64,000 nt of DNA from Brotaphodocola sp003480315 (GTDB taxonomy: Bacteria > Bacillota > Clostridia > Lachnospirales > Lachnospiraceae), in the NCBI RefSeq assembly GCF_964246085.1, contig NZ_CAXTPD010000012.1; one strand, given 5' to 3'. A program made the position numbers and the translations under genes. Shown in pieces: positions 1 to 7,362 of the stretch. Each line of letters begins with the position of its first letter. The stretch's first letter is position 1. The notes below the pieces were generated by a model. The model did no database searches and was not told the DNA's origin. It saw only the letters and a list, made by a program, of their open reading frames with translations.

Positions 1-1
1 T

Positions 2-79
2 AATGAAGAGGTATACGGCGGCATGTTAGGGCTGACAGAAAAACAGCTGGAAGAGCTGAAAAATAAGAAAGTAATTTAA
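2..79 (+). CDS. C-terminal end of a probable CaiB/BaiF (family III) CoA-transferase, truncated by the window edge
   Basis: Only the last 25 codons before a TAA stop are present. The tail (GMLGLTEKQLEELKNKKVI) resembles the usual ending of family III CoA-transferases, where a short 'LLG-[YL]-[ST]-xx-[EQ]-xxxL' helix is followed by a charged end and a final Val-Ile. These enzymes move CoA between carboxylic acids. The catalytic Asp and the Rossmann part lie outside the window, so the call rests on a short motif. No terminator is obvious before the next promoter. Confidence 0.45.
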   Translation, partial: NEEVYGGMLGLTEKQLEELKNKKVI

Positions 80-170
80 AACGTTAAAAACATAGCGGAA
101 AAAGAAAAGTGCAAAAATTCTCTGTTTAAATTTTGTTAAAATCCTCTATATCAGTTTTGACATATCTATA

Positions 171-199
171 TTTACATAATTTTGGGGATACGTTATAAT
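171..199 (+). promoter_or_regulatory. Sigma-A promoter of the YczE-like gene
   Basis: TTTACA (171-176), a 17-bp spacer and a perfect TATAAT (194-199). Transcription would start near 206, giving a leader of about 28 nt with the GGGGAAG ribosome binding site. Confidence 0.75.
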
Positions 200-233
200 A
201 TTATCAACTATAAAAAAGGGGAAGATACAAAAT

Positions 234-872
234 ATGAAGATGTTAATGAGAATACTGTTGTACTGTGTCGGACTTATGTTTCTGGCGTTCGGCGTAGCTT
301 TTTCCGTGAATTCCAACCTGGGCGTATCCCCGGTCAATTCGCTTCCGTATGTGATTTCGCTGATCCTGAAGGTGGATCTTGGCCGTTGTATCATTGGTGT
401 GTTTATAACCTACATGATTGTGCAGATCATCATCAAGCGAAGAGAGTATAAGTGGATCAACTTAACCCAGCTGATCTTTTCCACGATCTTTGGCTATTTT
501 GCAGATTTCGCAAAAGGTGTTATGCATGGATTTGTGATCCCGACTTATTTCGGACAGCTTCTTATGATGGCGATCAGTATTGTGCTGGTAGCCATTGGTG
601 TGGCAATCTACATGGATGTGAAGCTGGTCAATATGCCGATGGAGGGCATGACGCTTGCAATCAGCGACTGCTTCCCGAATATCGAGTTTCACAAGATTAA
701 GATCATTGTGGACTGTTCATCTGTAGCAATCGGTGTGGTGTTATCCTTTCTGTTTATGCACGGTCTGTTCGGTATCCGCGAGGGCACCATTTTAAGCGCG
801 CTTCTGGTTGGAAAACTTCTTCCGGTGGTAAAGAAAAAGATAAGTCCGGTTATACAGAAGCTTTGTTTTTAA
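234..872 (+). CDS. YczE/YyaS/YitT family integral membrane protein
   Basis: A 212-residue polytopic membrane protein with about five hydrophobic segments (roughly residues 5-25, 35-65, 75-95, 105-125, 160-200). The pattern 'GVAFSVNSNLGVSPVNSLPY' near residues 20-40 is typical of the YczE/YitT superfamily, whose members have an early 'G-x-P' turn and are of unknown transport function. A GGGGAAG Shine-Dalgarno sits 10 nt before the ATG, and the gene has its own strong promoter. It is monocistronic and ends at a bidirectional terminator shared with the convergent pcp operon. The substrate cannot be inferred. Confidence 0.75.
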   Translation: MKMLMRILLYCVGLMFLAFGVAFSVNSNLGVSPVNSLPYVISLILKVDLGRCIIGVFITYMIVQIIIKRREYKWINLTQLIFSTIFGYFADFAKGVMHGFVIPTYFGQLLMMAISIVLVAIGVAIYMDVKLVNMPMEGMTLAISDCFPNIEFHKIKIIVDCSSVAIGVVLSFLFMHGLFGIREGTILSALLVGKLLPVVKKKISPVIQKLCF

Positions 873-900
873 ATCGAAAAAACTGCAAATGTAAAAATGA

Positions 901-942
901 AAAACCCGGGAGTGCCGTATGGTACGGCTCCCGGGTTTTGGT
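901..942. terminator. Bidirectional intrinsic terminator between the YczE-like gene and pcp
   Basis: AAAACCCGGGA (901-911) pairs with TCCCGGGTTTT (929-939), enclosing an inner GCCGTA/TACGGC stem. A-tract and T-tract flanks make it functional on both strands, which suits the convergent genes. Confidence 0.85.
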
Positions 943-998
943 GTTTGCTGGTGTGCAGCCGCACCTCAGCGCGAGAATGTGCCAATGCATATTCTTTT

Positions 999-1643
999 TT
1001 AGTGGGTCTGTCCCTCGGCGGTGCGGATATCATCTTCATACTCTCCAATGGCTGCAATGGCTGACTCGATGCCGCGGGCAATGTCCTGCAGATTCATGGA
1101 CGGTGCCGGTGCCGGTCTTCCAACTACCTGCTCTGGAATGAACGGAACGTGCATAAAGCCGCCGCGTACGCCCGGATATTCTTTGGCTAGGGTGTAGAGT
1201 ACGCCGTACATTAAGTGATTGCAGACGAAGGTTCCGGCTGTGTTGGAGACGCTGGCGGGAAGGCCTGCCTCACGGATGTGCTGCACCATAGCCTTGATCG
1301 GAAGATCGGAAAAATAGGCCGGAGCACCGTCCTCATAAATCGGCAGATCGATCGGCTGGTTGCCTTCGTTGTCTTTGATACGGGCATCGTCGAGATTGAT
1401 GGCTACGCGCTCCGGCGTGATGTCGTAACGTCCGCCGGCCTGGCCGATGCAGAGCACTGCGTCCGGTTTCTCTTTTGCAATGGCAGCAGCTACGGTAGCG
1501 ATGGATTTGCGGAAGACGGTCGGAACCTCAAGCTTTACCACCTCTACGTTTCCGACTTTTTCAGAGACCAGCTTTACGGCTTCCAGGGCCGGATTGACTT
1601 TGTCTCCGCCAAAGGGATCAAATGCGGTTAAAAGAAGTTTCAT
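999..1643 (-). CDS. pcp: Pyroglutamyl (pyrrolidone-carboxylate) peptidase, type I
   Basis: A cytosolic C15 cysteine peptidase that removes N-terminal 5-oxoproline from peptides. The 214-residue length is normal. It starts with the family signature MKLLLTAFDPFGG. The catalytic triad is visible as Glu78 (in TPERVAIN), Cys141 (in GTFVCNHLMYG) and His165 (in GGFMHVPF). It is the last gene of a minus-strand operon, 61 nt after DUF979, so its pyroglutamate product may be linked to the two upstream membrane proteins. The start is an ATG behind a GAGG ribosome binding site. Confidence 0.95.
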   Translation of the reverse strand: MKLLLTAFDPFGGDKVNPALEAVKLVSEKVGNVEVVKLEVPTVFRKSIATVAAAIAKEKPDAVLCIGQAGGRYDITPERVAINLDDARIKDNEGNQPIDLPIYEDGAPAYFSDLPIKAMVQHIREAGLPASVSNTAGTFVCNHLMYGVLYTLAKEYPGVRGGFMHVPFIPEQVVGRPAPAPSMNLQDIARGIESAIAAIGEYEDDIRTAEGQTH

Positions 1644-1704
1644 GGAAAAACCTCGCTTTCATGTAAAAATATGGACAGTTGCAATAAGCTTCAGAGTACC
1701 TGAT

Positions 1705-2634
1705 TTAGAATGCCAGGAAATACATGAGTAAAATATGAATGACCAGCATGGTGAGGGCCACCGGGATCTGGGACCTGATGACTGCATACTTGCTCTTTGT
1801 CTCGAGCAGTGCCACCGGCACGATATTGAAGTTTGCGGCCATTGGGGTCATCAGGGTACCGCAGTAGCCTGCGGTCAGACCAAGCGCGCCGATAACAACC
1901 GGGTTTGCGCCCTGCGCGATCAAAAACGGAATGCCGATTCCGACTGTGATAACAGAGAACGCCGCAAAGCCGTTGCCCATGATCATGGTGAACAGTGCCA
2001 TGGAAACGCAGTATACGGCGGTAGCCGCAAACAGGTTACCGGTTGGGATTACGGCGCTGACGCCGTGGGCAATGACATCACCGACACCGGCAGCTGTAAA
2101 GAGGGAACCGAGAGCGGCTAAAACCTGCGGCAGGATGCCGGTCACGCCGACATTGTCTACGAGGCGGGTTCCGTCTGTAACCGCGTAGGATGGTTTGGTC
2201 TTAAACAGAAGCAGTGCCACAAGGAGGGCAATGGTTCCGGAAATACCGATGGCATTATTGGCGCCGAGTACCTTTAAGAAGGTTGCAACCAGCACCGCGG
2301 TGACTGCCAGGGTAAGCGGCGGAATGAATACGGCGTAGCCGGTCTTGTCTGCTGCTTTCCGGGTTTCTGCGGCTTGCGGTACATCACTTTTTGACGGAGC
2401 GACAAGACGCAGCGCGGTGAGCGCTGCCATCAGGACCACACTGGCGCCGGTGATCCAGCGCGGAAGATGAGCTCCGGCAATGAAGGTGAATGCCAGGATA
2501 AACCAGAACAGCGCGGTAGTATGTTTTTTTGTGCAGTCCGGATCTTTTAACGCCTTCACGCCGTTGGAAATAAAGAAAAGGCCGATGATGCAGTAGAAAA
2601 TCTCCGAGACGATGGTGCTTACGGTCCAGGTCAT
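1705..2634 (-). CDS. DUF979 family membrane protein, probable transporter half
   Basis: A 309-residue protein with about nine hydrophobic helices and repeated Gly/Ala-rich segments such as GVGDVIAHGVSAVIPTGN, matching the DUF979 family. It starts 1 nt after the DUF969 stop, so the two are translationally coupled and likely form one complex. DUF969/DUF979 pairs often sit next to pcp or 5-oxoproline genes, and a role in moving 5-oxoproline or small peptides has been suggested from context. Nothing in the sequence proves a substrate. Confidence 0.8.
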   Translation of the reverse strand: MTWTVSTIVSEIFYCIIGLFFISNGVKALKDPDCTKKHTTALFWFILAFTFIAGAHLPRWITGASVVLMAALTALRLVAPSKSDVPQAAETRKAADKTGYAVFIPPLTLAVTAVLVATFLKVLGANNAIGISGTIALLVALLLFKTKPSYAVTDGTRLVDNVGVTGILPQVLAALGSLFTAAGVGDVIAHGVSAVIPTGNLFAATAVYCVSMALFTMIMGNGFAAFSVITVGIGIPFLIAQGANPVVIGALGLTAGYCGTLMTPMAANFNIVPVALLETKSKYAVIRSQIPVALTMLVIHILLMYFLAF

Positions 2635-2635
2635 A

Positions 2636-3328
2636 TTACATTTCCTCCTGTTTCTTCCGGTCTGAGAACCGGCGTTTTAAAATCTGGTCAAAGATCAGGG
2701 CATAGATCACGCCGACAATAACAGCGAACACGGCAATCGGTACGGACTGTCCGGCAATCTGCAGGGCATCTACCGGATATCCCTGCTCAGTCAGGGTGGA
2801 GACGATCAGCAAAGTACCGGAGGAACCCATGAAGCAGTTCTGTGCAAAGAAGTTTCCGTAGTTTTCACTTCCGGCACACATGCCCTTGATATCATCCTCC
2901 GTCTTTTCGTCCAGCTTGCCATACTGAACTACGGCGGCAGCCTGGGCCATCGGATTGATCAGCGGGCGGATGAACTGCGGATGTCCTCCGATACGCAGGG
3001 AGAAGGCGGATGCAAGGGTACGGATGATCTGCCAGATGGCGATCAGGCGGCCGGTGGTCGCATTCTTTAAGGACGTGATAAAGTCTACGGCCTTATCCTT
3101 CAGACCGTTCCGTTCACAGATTCCGATGACCGGCAATGTGAGAATGAAAAGAGTGGCGGTACGGTTTGTGATAAATGCGGTGCCGAGGGTTTCAAGAATC
3201 TTCATAGGGTTCATGCCGGCTACAAGTCCGGTTGCCAGACCGGCCACAACAACAACGGCGAGCGTGTCGAGCTTTAAAATAAAGCCGACGATGACGATCA
3301 GGACACCGATCAGTTTGATAACTTCCAT
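2636..3328 (-). CDS. DUF969 family membrane protein, probable transporter half
   Basis: A 230-residue polytopic membrane protein and the first gene of the DUF969-DUF979-pcp operon. Its central motif RIGGHPQFIRPLINPMAQAA is characteristic of DUF969, and the fold resembles one half of a split secondary transporter. AAGGAGG precedes the ATG by 6 nt. The leader contains a GCAACTGT/ACAGTTGC hairpin downstream of an extended -10 promoter. With the partner it probably makes one functional permease; import of 5-oxoproline is a context-based guess. Confidence 0.8.
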   Translation of the reverse strand: MEVIKLIGVLIVIVGFILKLDTLAVVVVAGLATGLVAGMNPMKILETLGTAFITNRTATLFILTLPVIGICERNGLKDKAVDFITSLKNATTGRLIAIWQIIRTLASAFSLRIGGHPQFIRPLINPMAQAAAVVQYGKLDEKTEDDIKGMCAGSENYGNFFAQNCFMGSSGTLLIVSTLTEQGYPVDALQIAGQSVPIAVFAVIVGVIYALIFDQILKRRFSDRKKQEEM

Positions 3329-3352
3329 AAAAAACCTCCTTATGTGATGTTT

Positions 3353-3381
3353 GCAACTGTGTGGAAGCTGGATACAGTTGC
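3353..3381. repeat. Inverted repeat, AACTGT/ACAGTT hairpin family, copy 1
   Basis: GCAACTGT (3353-3360) pairs with ACAGTTGC (3374-3381) in the 5' leader of the DUF969 transcript. Compared with the other copies, one pair is changed on both sides (C-G for T-A), so the pairing is kept. Confidence 0.6.
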
Positions 3382-3393
3382 GGTCTTAATGAA

Positions 3394-3422
3394 ATCTTAA
3401 CATACTGATGAAAAATTAACAA
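3394..3422 (-). promoter_or_regulatory. Promoter of the DUF969-DUF979-pcp operon
   Basis: On the minus strand TTGTTA (3417-3422), a 17-bp spacer and TAAGAT (3394-3399), preceded by TGT as an extended -10. The start near 3387 puts hairpin copy 1 at the very 5' end of the RNA. Confidence 0.55.
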
Positions 3423-3473
3423 TGATATTATTTTCCAGAAACAAAATCCGTCCCGCTGTGCCGGAACCATTGC

Positions 3474-3501
3474 TTGCAATATCGGTAAACTATGCTATAA
3501 T
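3474..3501 (+). promoter_or_regulatory. Promoter of the DegV gene
   Basis: TTGCAA (3474-3479), a 16-bp spacer and TATAAT (3496-3501) preceded by TGC (extended -10). The leader is about 115 nt and contains a possible closing stem GTGCTG (3535-3540)/CAGCAC (3601-3606). Confidence 0.7.
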
Positions 3502-3623
3502 AAGTGGTAATAAAAACTATGTCAGATAGAGAACGTGCTGCAGATGCGAAAAACGGATGCAGGCTCACCATACGGGCGCGGTAACGGAGAATACAGAAAA
3601 CAGCACGGGGTCGGAGGAAGATT

Positions 3624-4469
3624 ATGAGCTATAAGATTTTTGGTGACAGCTGCCTGGACTTGACTGAGGAATTGAAGAAGGATCCGAGGTTTGAGATGAT
3701 CCCCCTTACCCTTCAGGTGGATGATCATATGATAATGGATGATGAAACATTTGACCAGAAGGCATTTCTGGCCATGGTGAAGGCGAGCCCGAACTGTCCG
3801 AAAACCGCCTGTCCTTCCCCGGAGGCATTTAAGAAGGCCTGTGAGTGTGATGCGGACGATATCTATATTATTACCTTGTCCAGCCATCTGAGCGGTACCT
3901 ATAACAGCGCGGTGCTTGGAAAAGAACTGTATGAGGAAGAACATGGCAAGGGAAAAAAGAACATTCTGGTGATTGATTCCGAGTCTGCTTCAGCCGGAGA
4001 ATTAAACGAGGCTCTGGCCATTCGTGATATGTATGAGGAGGGACTTGTTTTCAGCGAGATTTCTGAGCGCATCCTGAAAATGAGAGATGAGCAGCAGACC
4101 TATTTTGTGATTGATACCCTGGAACCTCTCAGAAAGAATGGCCGTCTCACCGGTCTGCAGGCCTTTTTTGCCACGGCATTGAATATTAAGCCGGTTATGG
4201 GAGCGGATCATGGTGTCATCATCAAGCTGGATCAGGCAAGAGGCATCACCAAGGGACTGGCCCGTATGTGCGAGCTTGCCACCAGGCGTGCGGGTAAGCC
4301 GGAGGAAAAGCGCGCGGTCATCGCGCATGTGAATTGTCCGGAGCGTGCACTCCAGGTGAAGGCAGAACTGGAAAAGCGCGGGAATTACCGCGAGATCGTG
4401 ATCACCGGCGCAGCCGGTGTTGCCACGGTGTATGCGGGAGACGGCGGCATTGTCCTGGCGGTCGGTTAA
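3624..4469 (+). CDS. DegV family fatty-acid-binding protein
   Basis: A 281-residue cytosolic protein with the DegV fold, opening with the phosphate/lipid-contact motif 'DSCLDLT' and containing TLSSHLSGTYNSA near residue 95, typical of FakB/DegV proteins. Members bind a fatty acid and can present it to the FakA kinase for acyl-phosphate formation. No fakA homologue is present here. The start follows GGAGGA by 5 nt. The gene is monocistronic, with its own promoter and a downstream terminator. The lipid bound cannot be read from sequence. Confidence 0.88.
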   Translation: MSYKIFGDSCLDLTEELKKDPRFEMIPLTLQVDDHMIMDDETFDQKAFLAMVKASPNCPKTACPSPEAFKKACECDADDIYIITLSSHLSGTYNSAVLGKELYEEEHGKGKKNILVIDSESASAGELNEALAIRDMYEEGLVFSEISERILKMRDEQQTYFVIDTLEPLRKNGRLTGLQAFFATALNIKPVMGADHGVIIKLDQARGITKGLARMCELATRRAGKPEEKRAVIAHVNCPERALQVKAELEKRGNYREIVITGAAGVATVYAGDGGIVLAVG

Positions 4470-4558
4470 AAAAGAATTCATTACTGTGCATAAAATTAAA
4501 AAAAGGTTAAAAATATCACACAATTTAAAGAATTTCGTGTATAATAGATAACGAAAAG

Positions 4559-4613
4559 AAAACAGGGCGAAGAGGTCGTGGACGCATCCGAATCTCTTCA
4601 CCCTGTTTTTTTC
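4559..4613 (+). terminator. Intrinsic terminator after the DegV gene
   Basis: AAAACAGGGCGAAGAG (4559-4574) pairs, with one mismatch, with CTCTTCACCCTGTTTT, followed by a seven-T tract. A TATAAT (4540-4545) lies just upstream, so it could also end a very short separate transcript. Confidence 0.75.
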
Positions 4614-4642
4614 TGTAACTGTTCCGTATGGCTGCAGTTACA
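4614..4642. repeat. Inverted repeat, AACTGT/ACAGTT hairpin family, copy 2
   Basis: TGTAACTG (4614-4621) pairs perfectly with CAGTTACA (4635-4642), directly after the DegV terminator. Further hairpins follow at 4657-4681 (GGAAAGC/GCTTTCC) and 4687-4702 (CCCTG/CAGGG). I see no gene between 4643 and 4847. Confidence 0.55.
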
Positions 4643-4847
4643 TTTCTACAGTGTGAGGAAAGCGCAGATCTGCGGCTTTCCCTAAACCCTGTCCGTTCAG
4701 GGAGGCCCCCGGAAAAATGCGGAATGTAATGATGCTGAAAACAAACAAAAAGTTAGGCATGTATTGGGATAAATACAGGTTTTTGAAATATAGTATACAA
4801 TGAGCACAAAAAAAGTAAGTAAAATGAGAAAAAAATATCCAAAACAC

Positions 4848-4875
4848 TTGCATTTCCCTGATAATATGTTATGAT
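4848..4875 (+). promoter_or_regulatory. Promoter of the purine permease
   Basis: TTGCAT (4848-4853), a 16-bp spacer and TATGAT (4870-4875) with an upstream TGT. The nine-base TGTTATGAT is identical at the regulator and ygeX promoters of the same locus. Confidence 0.7.
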
Positions 4876-4881
4876 TGAATT

Positions 4882-5184
4882 AGCAAAATTATATTTAGCA
4901 AAAATAAAAAATAGTAAGGAGGGGAGGGCCAGACAAATAGATTTCTGGTGGGGGCCGGGAGTCTTTCTAGATGCTAAATACTTGTTTATTCGTTCCTGCA
5001 CGGTGGGTCCGCGGGATGGCCGCTGACCGTAAAAAACATAAACTGTAAGGCAAGAATCCCATTGCCGCAGGCAAATGAAATAGATTTTGCAGATTTCGCT
5101 TGTGACTGTGAAAAAAATAACAGTTACGTTTTTCCGTGCTTTGGAACAAAACAGCAAGAAATGCTGTCTGGACCTCAAAAAAGC
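4882..5184 (+). promoter_or_regulatory. Long structured 5' leader of the purine permease, candidate regulatory RNA
   Basis: About 300 nt lie between the predicted transcript start and the permease start. Hairpins seen: CCAGA/TCTGG (4929-4948); GGTC-C-GCGG/CCGC-T-GACC (5006-5028); GGCAA/TTGCC (5049-5066); GTGACTGT/ACAGTTAC (5102-5127) followed by GTTTTT, which could act as an attenuator; and ACAGCA/TGCTGT (5151-5167). It does not fit the purine riboswitch core. Regulation by an RNA element is inference. Confidence 0.4.
5102..5127. repeat. Inverted repeat, AACTGT/ACAGTT hairpin family, copy 3
   Basis: GTGACTGT pairs with ACAGTTAC, with one G-U pair, over an A-rich loop; GTTTTTCC follows. It resembles copy 4 upstream of the YitT gene in both stem and flanks. 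Confidence 0.6.
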
Positions 5185-6516
5185 ATGAAGGAGAAAACAA
5201 AAGAATTAGGAAACAGCAATGTGCTGTTTGACTTCTACGGGAAGAGACCGGAAATGTCCCAGCTTGTTCCGCTGAGTCTGCAGCATGTACTGGCAGCTAT
5301 CGTCGGTGTCATCACACCATCCATGATCATTGCAGGTGTCTGCGGACTGACGGACGCAGAGAAAACCATGATGATCCAGGCGGCACTGATCTTCACTGCA
5401 CTGGCTACGTTTTTACAGCTGTTTCCGCTGTTTCACAAGGTTGGTGCAGCACTCCCGGTTATCATGGGTACCAGCTTCGCATATGTACCGACCCTGACTG
5501 CGATCGGCGGTGAATTTGGTATCGGTGCCATCATGGGTGCACAGATCATCGGCGGTATTGTGGCTATCGTATTTGCGATTTTCGTAAAGCAGATCCGTAA
5601 GCTGTTCCCGGATATCGTAACCGGTACCGTTATCTTTACCATCGGTCTTTCCCTGTATCCAACCGCGATCCGTTATATGGCAGGCGGTTCCGGACATCCG
5701 GAATTCGGCGGCTTAAAGAACTGGTTCATTGCTCTGCTGACTTTTGCAGTGGTACTGTTCCTGAACAACTTTACTAAAGGTGTGTTAAAGCTGGGCTCTC
5801 TGTTTTTCGGTATTATCGTTGGTTATGTAGTATCCCTTTTCATGGGAATGGTAGATTTCACTAATGTTATGAACACGACCTCCATCATTGCGTTCCCTCA
5901 GCTTATGCATTTCAAGATCGAATTTGCTCCGGCTGCATGCGCATCACTGGCTATCGTTTACGCAGTTAACGCAGTACAGACCATCGGTGATTTAACATCT
6001 ACCACTGTCGGCGGCATGGATCGTGTACCGACTGACAATGAGCTTCAGGGCGGTATCCTGGTTCAGGGTGTTGCAAGTATCGTGGGTGCGTTCTTTGGAG
6101 CACTTCCGACGGCTTCCTACAGCCAGAACGTAGGTATCGTAACCATGAACAAAGTAGTAAACCGCGTGATTTTCGCGGTATCCGCAGCAGTGCTTCTGAT
6201 TGCAGGCCTGATTCCTGGTCTGTCCGCAGCACTTACAACCATCCCTCAGTGTGTCGTCGGCGGCGCAACTCTTTCCGTATTCGCGCAGATCGCAATGACC
6301 GGTGTACGCCTGTTCACAAAGGATGGCATGACAGCAAGAAAGACAACCGTAGTTGGTATGTCTGTAGCACTTGGTGTTGGTATCACCCAGGTATCCGGAT
6401 GCTTACAGGGACCTGGAATCCCGGCGTGGATCAATACCGTATTTGGAAGTTCGTCCGTGGTAGTGGCAACGATCATGGCGATCATCCTGAACCTCACCCT
6501 TCCGCCGGAAGAGTAA
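5185..6516 (+). CDS. NCS2 family xanthine/uracil (urate) permease
   Basis: A proton-coupled purine/pyrimidine base importer of the nucleobase-ascorbate (NCS2) family, about 443 residues with 12-14 membrane segments. Typical stretches are PLSLQHVLAAIVGV near the N-terminus and ATASYSQNVGIVTMNK-like QNVG in the second half (here PTASYSQNVGIV). It stands at the head of the selenium-linked purine locus, so xanthine or urate is the likely substrate. The open frame extends upstream to 5062, but that part is leader-like. I chose ATG 5185; a GTG at 5221 behind TTAGGA is a serious alternative. It ends at a terminator shared with the convergent regulator. Confidence 0.88.
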   Translation: MKEKTKELGNSNVLFDFYGKRPEMSQLVPLSLQHVLAAIVGVITPSMIIAGVCGLTDAEKTMMIQAALIFTALATFLQLFPLFHKVGAALPVIMGTSFAYVPTLTAIGGEFGIGAIMGAQIIGGIVAIVFAIFVKQIRKLFPDIVTGTVIFTIGLSLYPTAIRYMAGGSGHPEFGGLKNWFIALLTFAVVLFLNNFTKGVLKLGSLFFGIIVGYVVSLFMGMVDFTNVMNTTSIIAFPQLMHFKIEFAPAACASLAIVYAVNAVQTIGDLTSTTVGGMDRVPTDNELQGGILVQGVASIVGAFFGALPTASYSQNVGIVTMNKVVNRVIFAVSAAVLLIAGLIPGLSAALTTIPQCVVGGATLSVFAQIAMTGVRLFTKDGMTARKTTVVGMSVALGVGITQVSGCLQGPGIPAWINTVFGSSSVVVATIMAIILNLTLPPEE

Positions 6517-6544
6517 GGACAGTCGGATGATTTAATGCAAAAAG

Positions 6545-6580
6545 AAAGCCGAACAGTTTTAATCCTGTTCGGCTTTTGTT
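6545..6580. terminator. Bidirectional terminator between permease and regulator
   Basis: AAAGCCGAACAG (6545-6556) pairs perfectly with CTGTTCGGCTTT (6565-6576), with A-rich and T-rich flanks. The regulator's stop codon lies in the loop. Confidence 0.9.
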
Positions 6581-7233
6581 TCCTCGTCTTCGGCTTTGAT
6601 CTCGTTTAAGTAACTGTAAAGCGTAAATTTTGAAATGCAGAGGACCTGACAGACACGCTGTCCGGACTTGGTAATGAGAAATGCGCCTGCGTCATTCAAC
6701 AGCCGTATGAAGTCAATCTTGTCATCCTTTGTCATGACGGCGGCCGGTTTTCCGATACGCTGGAAGGCCTGCTCAATCAGCTCATCCAGAAGGTCGCTGA
6801 CATTCATGGATACGGTCTCAGGACCGGAGGCTTCCGTGTCATCCGCTGCAGTGGCAGTGAAGCTCTGAATGTGGCTTTGCGCAGCCAGCAGAATAGTGAT
6901 GTCATAGTTGATGCTTAAAATTCCTATGATCTTACCCTGATTGTTGCGGATGTAGATGGTACTGGACTTCAGAATCTTTCCGTCCTTTGTTTTTGTTAAA
7001 TAGGCAAGCTTGTCATGCGTGTGCTTTGCACCGTTCTGCAGGGATTCCAGAACAATATGGGATGGTCCGTCACCGAGCTTTCTTCCGGTGATGTAGCCAT
7101 TTTCAATGGCTACAATGGAGTGCTCTACATCGTTGCTCTCCAGATCGTGAATGACGATCTCGCAGTTGGAGCCAAACTGGGCTGCAAGACCGCGGGCAAG
7201 GCGTGTATAAAAATCAATTGCTGTTTTGTCCAT
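6559..7233 (-). CDS. YheO-like PAS/HTH transcriptional regulator of the purine locus
   Basis: A 224-residue protein with an N-terminal YheO-type PAS-like domain (about residues 5-120; GSNCEIVIHDL and IGILSINYDIT are typical) and a C-terminal DauR/YheO-type helix-turn-helix (about 165-210; GAFLITKSGQRVCQVLCISK-like). Such proteins probably sense a small molecule and bind DNA. It is transcribed away from ssnA, and a 21-bp imperfect palindrome lies just downstream of its own start site, which suggests autoregulation and control of the divergent catabolic operon. AAGGAG precedes the ATG. The ligand is unknown; a purine or ureide intermediate is inferred from context. Confidence 0.8.
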   Translation of the reverse strand: MDKTAIDFYTRLARGLAAQFGSNCEIVIHDLESNDVEHSIVAIENGYITGRKLGDGPSHIVLESLQNGAKHTHDKLAYLTKTKDGKILKSSTIYIRNNQGKIIGILSINYDITILLAAQSHIQSFTATAADDTEASGPETVSMNVSDLLDELIEQAFQRIGKPAAVMTKDDKIDFIRLLNDAGAFLITKSGQRVCQVLCISKFTLYSYLNEIKAEDEETKAEQD

Positions 7234-7263
7234 GGTTTTCTCCTTTCAAAAAGCAAATCAGTT

Positions 7264-7284
7264 CATCATACAATTTGTTTGATG
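7264..7284. promoter_or_regulatory. Candidate operator palindrome in the regulator-ssnA divergent region
   Basis: Ten-base arms CATCATACAA (7264-7273) and TTTGTTTGATG without its first T (7275-7284) flank a central T, matching at 9 of 10 positions. It spans about +2 to +22 of the regulator transcript and lies 80-100 bp upstream of ssnA. Binding by the YheO-like protein is inference. Confidence 0.5.
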
Positions 7285-7292
7285 CTGTATTT

Positions 7293-7321
7293 ATCATAAC
7301 AACTACAGATACAGAATGCAA
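7293..7321 (-). promoter_or_regulatory. Promoter of the YheO-like regulator
   Basis: On the minus strand TTGCAT (7316-7321), a 17-bp spacer and TATGAT (7293-7298) with extended TGT. No equally good promoter is visible for ssnA on the plus strand, so ssnA may need an activator. Confidence 0.65.
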
Positions 7322-7362
7322 GAAAAAATTAAAAAAACTAATTTATACAAGGAGGTATATTA

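Noticed and set aside
1215..1631. 138-codon open frame on the plus strand
   Set aside because: It is antisense to pcp, which has intact catalytic residues; no ribosome binding site or promoter is seen.
4856..5010. Possible purine riboswitch before the permease (CCTGATAATATG at 4858 and GGGAGTC at 4956)
   Set aside because: The first piece is part of the promoter -10 region, and the second lacks the matching L2/L3 loops and the P1 closing stem in correct order.
5062..5184. N-terminal extension of the permease from ATG 5062
   Set aside because: The translated segment is unlike NCS2 N-termini and lies over leader hairpins; it is treated as untranslated.
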